Of a stretch of 64,000 bases of DNA, positions 12,804 to 21,603 are shown piece after piece. The notes beneath the pieces are model-generated. The model was not told where the DNA came from. It made no database searches and saw only the letters and a program-made list of their open reading frames with translations. This DNA comes from Helianthus annuus. Its lineage: Eukaryota > Streptophyta > Magnoliopsida > Asterales > Asteraceae. The position numbers and the translations under genes are program-made. The stretch is from the NCBI RefSeq assembly GCF_002127325.2, contig NC_035446.2:154682629-154746628 (forward strand). Direction: 5' to 3'. Every line of letters starts with the position of its first letter. The stretch's first letter is position 1.

Positions 12804-13498
12804 TAGAGGATCCTGTAAAAAAGACCTAAAGTGTGAGAAGGGTAAGAAAGAATCTCAGCCATTAGATCTTTTGATCTAATGGTTGAGATCAATAGAGACC
12901 AAATTGTAAAATATTTTCATTAATTTGGACTGATTTGAAATATCTAGGGGCAATATAGTCTTTTAAACCCACTAGAAATTAGGTAATGCACATGTAACTT
13001 CCCCCGTCTTTTTTAAACGTCAATAACTTTTTATACGTAACTTAAAAAAAAAAATACACCATAATAACGAGCGTTTTTTTATCTTTAATATGAGTACCAT
13101 ATTGCTATACTTATATAGAGAAAAAAATATGTTTCGATCAGAAGTTTAGCAATGAATGGTGTTATATACTTGCTGAATGGTGTTATATACTTGCTAAATG
13201 GTTTATATACTTACTGAATGGTGTTATATACTTGCTTAATGGTGTTATATACTTACTGAATGGAGTTATAGACTTGCTGAATGATGAATGGTGTTATATA
13301 CTTACTGAATGGTGTTATATATTTGCTGAATGGTGTTATATACTTCCTATAATTAAGGTGGCGGTTATTGGAAGTTTTTAATTAATTGAATTAATGATAA
13401 AATTACTTGTTTACCCTTTTCAATTAATTTAGATCTAATGGCTGAGATTATTTCTTACCTTTCTCACACTTTTGGTCTTTTTTACAATAACCTTACCC
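12802..13498. mobile_element. TA-H family element, copy 2 (inverted relative to copy 1)
   Basis: Reverse-complement relative of 11408-12275: it starts GGTAGAGGATCCTGTAAAAA and ends ACAATAACCTTACCC. It has the same terminal sequences and the same 21-bp minisatellite but fewer units, which explains most of the 171-bp length difference. Confidence 0.8.
13154..13347. repeat. 21-bp minisatellite, inverted copy, about 9 units
   Basis: Units of GAATGGTGTTATATACTTGC (plus T), the reverse complement of the array at 11561-11920, with a short irregular unit near 13279-13290. Confidence 0.85.
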
Positions 13499-13758
13499 TA
13501 TATCTATATATATGTATATTTGAAAAGAATAATGAAAAAACTTTCTCTCTGTTCGAAAACTCTATCAAACGATTGTGTTGAATTTTTATTGGGTTTTAGG
13601 GGTTTAATATTTAGAGGCTAGAGTTTAGCTAAAGTTATTACATTCTAGAAGCTAAATGCTCCGACGTGGGTTACCCCTTTTAGAGTTTTAGGGGATTAAG
13701 ATTTAGAGTTTAGTGATAGTTAGATAAAGTTTTCTCATACATAAAAGTTTTCTTATTA

Positions 13759-13809
<51 letters not shown>

Positions 13810-13813
13810 TATA
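13499..13813. other. Spacer with terminal (TA)n
   Basis: AT-rich spacer without identifiable TIRs. It has repeated words such as TTTAGAGTTTTAGGGG. The last 45 bp (about 13767-13813) are TA repeat abutting the next element. Confidence 0.6.
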
Positions 13814-14059
13814 GGGAGCTGCTAAAATAGAAACCACCTCCAGTTGTAAGAACCGCGAGAACCACTCTCAACCAATCAGGAAAAGGGGTAATTTGGTCAT
13901 TTACTCTTAAATGTCTAGTCTATTCTCTCTCTCTATTTAATGTGACTGACATTTCTCATTTACTCTATCCTCTCTCATCTCACATTTACTCTCTCCTCTC
14001 TCATCTCCATATTAGATCTGGTTTCACTCTCTCCCTCTCGTTTCAAGATCTGCGAAACC

Positions 14060-14480
14060 ACAAAGGAGGTGCCGGCAAACCGGCGGCTGCCGGAGATGAA
14101 ACCTCCGACATTGGAGCCGCTGATGAAACCTCCGGCAGTGGACCCGCTAGATTTCCGGTCAAAGATTTCCGGTCAGTTTTGGGTGTCGTTTCAGCGGTGG
14201 TTCTAACAGTGGGTTGTTGGCTGGGGGAGGGCTGGCGGCCGCGTCGCCGTGAGCGGCGGAGGTCCCGGTCTTATCCCGGCGAGTTTATGCTCTGGTCGAC
14301 TTTGGAGGTTATGGGTTTAGTTGGTTCAAGACTGGTGGTGGCGGTTCGACGGCTGGGTGGTGGACCGGCGGCAGCGCCGCCGTGAGCGGCGGAGGTCCCG
14401 GTTTCCTCCAGACGAGTTCCTTTGGCCTGTTTTGTTGATTTCTTTGGTATTTTTTTTTATCTCTGTTTTGATATGTTGGG
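14060..14480 (+). other. GC-rich, tandemly duplicated segment inside TA-J copy 1 (possible captured gene DNA)
   Basis: A sharp rise in GC against AT-rich flanks. CGCCGTGAGCGGCGGAGG followed by TCCCGGT occurs at 14245-14269 and 14378-14402, so a 133-bp unit is duplicated. A 147-codon frame (13942-14385) spans it, translating to a G/R/S/A-rich product with no domain I recognise. The upstream CT-rich stretch resembles a plant 5' leader. Capture of host gene DNA is an inference. Confidence 0.45.
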
Positions 14481-15064
14481 GATTTTGATTTGGTATGTGG
14501 GTCTGATGAACTATGTGGGTTTGATGGTTTGATTTTTTGGTTGGGTTTCTTTGATTTTTTGCATGTGTTCTTGTTTTTATATGGTGTTTTTGATCAGTGG
14601 ACTTTGGTGATTTTTGTTCAGTGGACTTTTGTGGGTTTGCCTGTGTTCTTGCTTATCCTGGTGCCTTTTGAATGTTTTGAATATGGTTGAATCTGGTGTT
14701 TTTTTGAATATGGTTGAATCTGGTTATTTTTGGATAGTGTTGAATCTCGTGCTTTTTGAATCTGTTAAATCTTTGAATATGATTGAAAATGGGGCGGTGA
14801 TGATGCAAAAAATAAAATAAAATAAAACGTATATTTTGATGACGATGGTGCGGCAAGGACGGTGGAGGGTAGGTTTTTGAACCTGCAACCCCACTTTTGC
14901 AGCCTCTGATTATCGGAAAATCTGAGCCAAAACATCATTTTTTTCGAGAAATCCACTCGTTCTTTTGATTTTTGTTTGTGTGGGTTTTTATTTTTTTGAG
15001 GCGTCGATGATGATAACAATCTATCTGAGACACCTATCGAGTAGCGATTTGCTGGGTGCGTTCG

Positions 15065-15640
15065 TTTTGTGTAAAAAAAATTTTAGATAAAACGTAAAAC
15101 GTTTTATGTAAAATGTAAAACTTAAATTTTTTTACGTAAAACGTAAAACATAAAAAGTTATACGTAAAATGTAAAACGTAAAAAGTTTAACGTAAACTTT
15201 CTAACGTAAAAATGTAAAATTTTTAACGGTAAAACGTAAAACGTAAATCGTAAAAAGTTTTACATAAAACGTAAAACGTAAAAAACGACGTTTGATAAAA
15301 AAGGCGCGTAAAAAACGTCTCGTAAAAAAGAACGACGCTTGAAAAAGCCCGGCGTAAAAACGGCGCGTTAAAAAAACGACGCTTGAAAAAGCCTGGCGAA
15401 AAAACGGCGCGTTAAAAACGACCCCGTTAAAAAACGATGCGTGAAAAAGTCGGGCGAAAAAACGGAAAACGTAATTTTTTAACGTAAAACGGAAAACGTA
15501 AATTTTTTAACGCAAAACGTAAAGTTTTTTAACGTAAATGACGGCGCGTAACGCAAAACGTAAAGCTTTTAACGTAAATGATGGCGCGTTTAAAAAAACG
15601 ACGCCTGAAAAAGCCGGGCGTAAAAAAAACGGCTCTTCAA
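15065..15640. repeat. Degenerate ACGTAAAA / ACGGCGCG array
   Basis: About 575 bp of imperfect short repeats: first AAACGTAAAACGTAAAA-type units, then units of the type AAAAACGGCGCGTTAAAAA alternating with GAAAAAGCCGGGCGTAAAA. The ACGT tetramer recurs dozens of times. The interval is unusually rich in CpG for this window. Confidence 0.8.
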
Positions 15641-15985
15641 AAGGTTTTTTTTAAACAAATCTTAAAAAAATTATAATAAAAATTTGATTTCAAAAAATTG
15701 TTTAACAAAAAAAATCTGTTTATAAATAAAAAATAATTAAGTCAAAAAATTAATTAATGAATAGGACAAAAAAGGTAATTTAAAATTAATATATATAAAA
15801 AGACAAAAAATACAATTTTACTTATAAACCCTTTAAGAATAAAATATTAAAAACATAATAAGACAAAAAGTTTTTAATATTAATTTCAACTACTTTTAAT
15901 CTCATCAATCCATCATTTTGATCTAATGGCCAGAAAGTGGTTCTCGTGGTTTTTACAACTGGAGGTGGTTTTCATTTTAGCGGTC

Positions 15986-15988
<3 letters not shown>

Positions 15989-16068
<80 letters not shown>
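15989..16068. repeat. (TA)n microsatellite
   Basis: About 80 bp of TA joining TA-J copy 1 to TA-A copy 3. Confidence 0.95.
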
Positions 16069-16071
<3 letters not shown>

Positions 16072-16590
16072 AGGGGCTCATACGAGAACTCCATTTATTG
16101 CGAGAACCGCGAGAACCAATGTGAACACAACCTAAAATAGCTAAAAAAACCTAACCCCCCCCCCCCCCAAAAAAAAAAACCTAACCCCCCCTCCCAAGCT
16201 AAATGCTAAAAACTAAAACCCCCAAAAAACCTAACCCCCCCCCCCAAAAAAAAAAAAAAAAAAAAAAAACCTAAACCCCCCTCCCCCAACCCCCAAAAAC
16301 CTAACCCCCCCCCAAAGCTAAAATGCTAAAAACTAAACCCCCAAAAAACCTAAAAAAATCTAAAAAAAATCAAAAAAAAAATCTAAAACTTTTTTTTTTA
16401 TAATATTTTTATGCTCAAATCGCTATTTTTAGTGGCAATTTTTTTTTGCTTCGAAAAGTAGCGATTTTTATATAAAAAGATATTAAAAAAAATTGTGTGA
16501 TTTTTAGCTATTTTTAGGCATTTTTGGTTGTGTTCACATTGGTTCTCGCGGTTCTCGCAATAAGAGGTGGTTCTCGCATGATCTTCTCCC
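16069..16590. mobile_element. TA-A family element, copy 3
   Basis: Left end GGGAGGGGCTCATACGAGAA then TTGCGAGAACCGCGAGAACC; right end the inverse motif then GATCTTCTCCC. The core has C-runs and A-runs (the complement orientation of copy 2) and the conserved hairpin with AAATCGCTATTTTTAGT and AAAAGTAGCGATTT arms. Confidence 0.8.
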
Positions 16591-16612
16591 TATATATATA
16601 TATATATATATA

Positions 16613-16776
16613 GGGGATGGATCATGAGAAAACTAGTTTAAATGAGAAAACCAAAAAACTAACTATAAAAGGCCAAATTAAAAAATTTACATTTTTACGT
16701 TAGAAAGATTTGGTATGTTTTTTTAACTTTTTTTAGTTAGTTTTCTCATTTATATGTAGTTTTCTCATGATACTCT

Positions 16777-16778
<2 letters not shown>
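16613..16778. mobile_element. TA-K family MITE, 166 bp
   Basis: Between TA tracts. The ends are GGGGATGGATCATGAGAAAA and the inverse TTTTCTCATGATACTCTCC. Sub-terminal AATGAGAAAAC is inverted on the right. An internal AGTTAG/CTAACT inverted repeat makes it a foldback. Confidence 0.75.

Positions 16779-16854
<76 letters not shown>
16779..16854. repeat. (TA)n followed by (GA)n
   Basis: About 57 bp of TA, then about 19 bp of GA repeats at the edge of the next element. Confidence 0.9.
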
Positions 16855-17138
16855 TCCAGTTAACGTACAATATTCCTTAACGTACGAGTGTACGCTATGA
16901 AATTACGCACGTTGTAAAACTCAAAACCCTAATCACGCATGTTGAAGAGACATAATCAAGCATGCTGAAAACCATAACATACTTCATTACATAATTATAA
17001 CATGTTTCATTACCTAAGTATATCATGCGTGATTATGATTTTTTCCAACATGCGCGATTAGGGTTTTGAATTTTACAACGTGCGTAATGTCACAACGTAC
17101 GCTCGTACGTTAAGCAATATTGTATTTTACACTTTCAC
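16855..17138. mobile_element. TA-L family foldback MITE, copy 1
   Basis: Arms of about 90 bp: AACGTACAATATTCCTTAAC on the left matches the inverse TTAAGCAATATTGTATTTTA on the right. Inverted ACGTACGAG/CTCGTACGT, ACGCACGTTGT and CGCATGTTG blocks lie further in. Bounded by simple repeat and (TA)n. The related copy 25850-26070 shares the TCACGCA/ATGCATG words. Confidence 0.75.
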
Positions 17139-17152
17139 TATATATATATATA

Positions 17153-17554
17153 GAATTGCGCTAAAATAAGAACCACCTCCAGTTGTAACAACCGTGAGGA
17201 CTACTTGATCCGGGGCGAGTTGGACCAATTTTTTTTCATAAATGTAGATGCGTGTATTATAAACACATTTGTAAAAAAATTCAAAAAAAAAAAAATGTCG
17301 TGTGTGTAGTTTTGAGCACCACAAGTTTGTGTTTACGGGTACCGTAAATTTTCCGTTAAGGTTTACGGTACCCGTAAACACAAACTTGTGGTGCTCAAAA
17401 CTACACACACGACATATTTTTTGATTTTTTTTTTACAAAATGTGTTTATAATACACGCATCTACGTTTATGGAAAAAAATTATCCACCTCGCCCCGTACG
17501 GTGTAGTTCTCAAGGTTCTTACAACTCGAGGTGGTTCTCATTTTAGCGTTCCCC
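17153..17554. mobile_element. TA-J family element, copy 2, near-complete hairpin
   Basis: A 402-bp element with TA-J ends (TTGCGCTAAAATAAGAAC on the left, the inverse ending TTTTAGCGTTCCCC on the right). The interior folds on itself. The arms 17295-17348 and 17362-17415 look perfectly complementary over 54 bp around a 13-nt loop, and outer arms continue the pairing imperfectly to the ends. Confidence 0.8.
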
Positions 17555-17611
<57 letters not shown>

Positions 17612-17612
17612 A
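17555..17612. repeat. (TA)n microsatellite
   Basis: About 58 bp of near-pure TA with a GTA interruption near 17608. Confidence 0.9.
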
Positions 17613-18005
17613 GGGGAAGGTTCTATGCAGAACACTAAATATTGCGAGAACACGCAGAACAAAATGAATCACTCATTTTTTCAATCCTAAAAGCCTAAAA
17701 AGTAAATGAAAATGTTATAAATGTAAGATTTATTGTTTCTTATATTAGAATTTAAAACAAAATATGAAAAATCTTCAGTTTTTAAATAACCTACACACAT
17801 GTAGGTTATGTGTAGGCTAAATTACCTACATGTATGTAGACTATGTGTAGTGAAAAATATATGATTTTTTATGTATATAGAATACACATATGAATGTAAG
17901 AAACATAAAATTTAAGAAATGTGAACCTTAAATCCTAAAATATAGTGATTTAGAGTTGTTCTTTTTGTTCTCGCAATAATTAGTGTTCTGTAATGATCCT
18001 TATCC
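17613..18005. mobile_element. TA-B family element, copy 2, complete
   Basis: 393 bp from GGGGAAGGTTCTATGCAGAA, with TATTGCGAGAACACGCAGAA just inside, to the inverse end TTCTGTAATGATCCTTATCC. Interior CCTACACACATGTAGG-type palindromes are shared with the reverse copy at 233-575. Confidence 0.75.
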
Positions 18006-18074
18006 TATATGTATATATGTATATATATATATATATGTATATATATATGTATATATATATACATATATATATAC

Positions 18075-18116
<42 letters not shown>
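18006..18116. repeat. Complex (TA)n with GTA/CATA interruptions
   Basis: About 110 bp of TATATG/TACATA variants linking TA-B copy 2 to TA-M. Confidence 0.9.
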
Positions 18117-18456
18117 GCTAGGAGTTGGCTACAATGTTCAAATTTCCTAAAAAGTGTAAAAAGTCATAAAACACCACAATGTCAACTATAAAACACACAA
18201 CTAACAAAATGATAATACTAAAACATCATATATGTGGGTCGTGTTTTGTGTTTTGGATGATAAGGTTCTGATTATCGAATAAACATTCTTGTGTTTTATA
18301 TTCATAGTGCTACGATTGTCTTTGAAATTTTTATGGAATATTATGGTTTGAATATAATGTATTAGTAATCTTCACTATGTTATTTGTGAGGTTTAGGTGT
18401 GTTTTATGACTTTTTACACTTTTTAGGAAATTTAGACTTTATAGCCGAACCTCACC
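18117..18456. mobile_element. TA-M family TIR element, 340 bp
   Basis: Left GCTAGGAGTTGGCTACAATG then AAATTTCCTAAAAAGTGTAA; right end is the inverse, TTACACTTTTTAGGAAATTT, ending CGAACCTCACC. The interior is non-palindromic and non-coding. Confidence 0.7.
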
Positions 18457-18462
18457 TATATC

Positions 18463-18821
18463 AAGATCAAGGGAAAACCCTTCCGAGTTATGAGAACTTA
18501 GAAAACTCGGTCTTCCCGTGTGAGTTTTGCCCCCATTTTTTCACACTACTAGATTAAAATGTTAGAAAAAAATTGTCGTATTTTTTTTAAATTCAAAGTG
18601 GTGTTTTAGGGCCCCTTACAGCAGCTGTAAACAGCTGATTACTTAAGTATGGCATATTTTTTACAGCATTTAAGGCTGCCGTAAATGAAAAAAAAAACTA
18701 GTTTTTTTTTTGAAAAGTTGACTTTTTCGGGATTTTTGGTTAATTTTTTTTTTTTTTGAAAAAACCTTTCGTAAGGCCGAGTTCTCTAAGTTTTTACAAC
18801 TCGTATAAGTTTTCATTTTGC
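18463..18821. mobile_element. TA-N family element, diverged
   Basis: Left AAACCCTTCCGAGTTATGAG then AACTTAGAAAACTCGG; right inverse CCGAGTTCTCTAAGTTTTTA ending CATTTTGC next to TATATATA. The middle has a separate inverted repeat (TTACAGCAGCTGTAA). The ends are less clear than in the other families. Confidence 0.55.
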
Positions 18822-18834
18822 TATATATATATTT

Positions 18835-19130
18835 AAGGGAATGATTAAACGAAAACCCACTTGAGTTGAGAAAACTCAAAAAACATTTGTAAAAACCCCA
18901 TGTAACATTTTATTTTTTTTTTCTAAAAAAATAGGAAATGTAACATACATATTTTTGAACATTTTTTATAAAAGAAAACAAAAAAGCGTCGAGTAGTTTA
19001 TTTTTAAAAAATGTTAAAAATTTATTGTTACATAATATATATGTCCAAAAAAATGTAACATACAAATTTCTTATTACATAATATAAATGTCCCGGTTTGA
19101 CCGTCCGGAGCTCCACTCGAGTTGCCTAAA
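18835..19130. other. Possible further TA-family element, incomplete
   Basis: Begins next to TATATATATTT with GAGTTGAGAAAACTC-type sub-terminal words. It contains partly inverted ATGTAACAT blocks, but no matching right terminus before 19130. Confidence 0.4.
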
Positions 19131-20014
19131 GCGTGTAACCCAATTTGTCGTTTAGAACTCATAGCGTATTCTATGACATGTAAATTTGTCAATTATCACT
19201 CACAAGTTCCTTATTAAATAATACAATCTGTTTGACAAATAAATCTTCTTTTAGGCATATTATCAAACACCTTGTGGGCATGAATTCATATATTAGTTAA
19301 ACGATTTCTACTAATCAATACTAGGCTATGTATTTGCATCTTATAACTTCAACATGATCAAATACTCAATTAGTAACTAGGATTCAATGGAGTTTCTATC
19401 AAATATGTAATTTTACTACCATAATCCATCTATTACACAATCTCTTCAAAAACCCACTTTCTCATACACCAAGATCACACCCTAACACTTGATTCTTGTT
19501 AAAGTATTTGCAATTTCAGTTAAAATTAAAGCCTTAGGTCTGTATTACACCTTACTTAGGCCATTCTAACAACAATTTCTCAAGAACTCAATAAACCAAG
19601 TTCTTCCATATACATCATTATTTTCTAAAACGAAAATTGTAACATACCTTGTGTTAGTTATGATTAGATGAACGAAAATCCCTAATCATACACGAATTTA
19701 GGTCCCTATTTAATCTTCAATTTGTTGATTTTGTTTTAAAGAAGGTTTCTTCCTTCTTCTTTCTCTCTAGTCGCCCCTGAACACACACAAGTGTGTGTTT
19801 CGGGTTTTATTATTTCATTTTTATTAAATTAAGTTTCCTAATTGTCCATTTCATCCCTTCATGTATTATTTATTATAAAACGGACACTTTTCAATGTTTT
19901 ATTAACTAACAACAAACAACTAACCAAGTTAAATTATGATATCATTCATGTTTATAATATTTACCATCAAGGTAAATATTAATGTTAAGTATTAATATTT
20001 TTAGGGGTATTACA
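19131..20014 (-). mobile_element. Gypsy-type LTR fragment, minus orientation
   Basis: On the minus strand the stretch starts TGTAATACCCCTAAAAAT at 20014, the TG-start and CCCC context common for composite gypsy LTRs. It runs through CT-rich leader-like sequence. The other end is not identified and there are no coding domains. Confidence 0.4.
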
Positions 20015-21077
20015 TTTGAATATATTGCATACAGTGTTTCACATAATTACAAAATGTCACGGCGTGAATATTATTACCATACATTAAAAGGAACAACTGC
20101 CATCGAATTGCTACCATCGTACGCTTCTTCCTCCGAGTTATGTATGCTTCTTCTGATCACCGCTGACTGCCGTTGGTGATGCGAAAACTATCGCTATGAA
20201 GTTTGATCATGCGAGAACTCCATCTTATATGAAATCATCGCCGGTTCACAGATAATAGGGGTTTTGTCAACCCTGAACACAATGCCTATGTTGTATAGCG
20301 ATGGCGATGATGAAGACAAAAAGCCAATGCGTTGTATACGACGACCACGATTCTAAGCGCAGGTTGTATTTGTGAAGCCTAAACATACATGGGACAGTTG
20401 ATGGTAAGGAGATGGAGCGGCAGCTGCCTGTGGTGGCAGTAACATGATGTTGTGTAATGTAGGAGGGCAATAATGATAGCGGATCTAGGTATAGTTGTGG
20501 CGACTGTTTGTGGAAGTTGTGTTGTGAAGGCACTGATGGCTCCCTAGATCTGATCTATGGACAATTATATAAAGGAATAAAAAGAAAGCTTGTAAAGAAA
20601 TGATGAAATGAAAGGTGTTTGGATCAAGTGACAGCGCCAACCGGCCGTCTCACCAACGACGTTTTCTAATGGTTGTGCTTGTGAGCTCTTATACCAAATT
20701 AATACCAATAATGTGATTGTATTGATAATGTTGTGTGATTACGGTTACAACTGTAGCCTCTTACATAGAGAGACATATTACAATCGAGACTCTAAATTAT
20801 CACTAATATTACACTAGTCTAAGAGTACTTACATCTTATTTGGTATCCATATCCTTAAAATTTAACTAAAAATCATCATCTCATATATTTAGTTCTCTTT
20901 TTCCAAAAATCTCACAGATGCTATTTCTTAAAATTATAAAGATAAGGATATGAAGTATACATGAGTTGGTAATTCTGAGAACCTACTATAAAATATACCT
21001 TCAAATTTTAAAGAAAATGATTATTTTAAAGAATGAGATAGAGGAATGATTTTGGAGTTTCTTTATTTAAATTTCAA
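20015..21077. other. Unassigned; possible copia PBS relic on minus strand
   Basis: 20015-20680 contains short frames with no recognisable protein. 20683-20697 read on the minus strand gives TTGGTATAAGAGCTC, close to the plant tRNA-Met PBS word TGGTATCAGAGC, so a decayed copia leader may be present with its LTR at about 20700-20820. 20820-21070 is AT-rich. Confidence 0.35.
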
Positions 21078-21603
21078 CTAGAAATGCAACCCGTCGCGAT
21101 ACGGCGGGGGCTAGATTTAAAGCTATATTCGGCCAATTGTCGTTAAGTCACATTGATTTAGTTAAATGCATAAGCTAGACCCAAAAGTTCATGTCTAGGT
21201 TTAATATGTGTTATGGTCGCAACTTATCATCACTGCCACCGCCTTCAATTTACAAAATCATAGTTGCTCCCATGTGGCTTTGCAAAATTCTTTGATGTTG
21301 CAAAATCAATGTTGCTCCCTTGCTTCTTTGCATGATGGGTTGAATAAGTGAATTGGAGGTGTGATTAGGAATTGGACTTGAAAACTATGAATTCCAGCAA
21401 GTCACAAATTCACATATTACAAGTTAACATATTCAAATCATGGAGTTCAAGTCACAAATTCATATTAAAAAAGTTTGTTCACAGATTCGGAGAAAAACTA
21501 TAACTTCTACTCCCAATCCAACACAACCTAGTTTGAAATTCAATAAAAAATCACCGATCTTCACGAATATGCATGTAGAAATGAACATTATTTACTAATA
21601 CCC
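21078..21603 (-). mobile_element. Helitron-like 3' terminus
   Basis: The minus strand reads CCCGCCGTATCGCGACGGG, a short spacer TTGCATTT, then CTAG followed by TT. This hairpin-plus-CTAG arrangement fits a Helitron 3' end. The body would extend rightward and is interrupted by the solo LTR; no 5' end is found. Confidence 0.4.

Larger units (their letters stand above)
13814..15988. mobile_element. TA-J family element, copy 1, enlarged (2.2 kb)
   Basis: Bounded by (TA)n. Left end GGGAGCTGCTAAAATAGAAA followed by CCACCTCCAGTTGTAAGAAC; right end is its inverse ending TTTTAGCGGTCCCC. The short relative 17153-17554 has the same ends in 402 bp. The extra length is unrelated filler: a GC-rich duplicated segment (14060-14420), a T/G-rich stretch, and an ACGT-rich array (15065-15640). 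No transposase is present. Confidence 0.75.

Noticed and set aside
12589..12892. Frames with long I-Y repeats (also near 36-254, 15937-16140, 18009-18191)
   Set aside because: They are translations of (TA)n tracts with element ends attached.
13942..14385. 147-codon frame as a host gene
   Set aside because: It starts in CT-rich leader-like DNA, lies wholly inside a TA-J element, has a tandem duplication and no domain; kept only as possible captured DNA.
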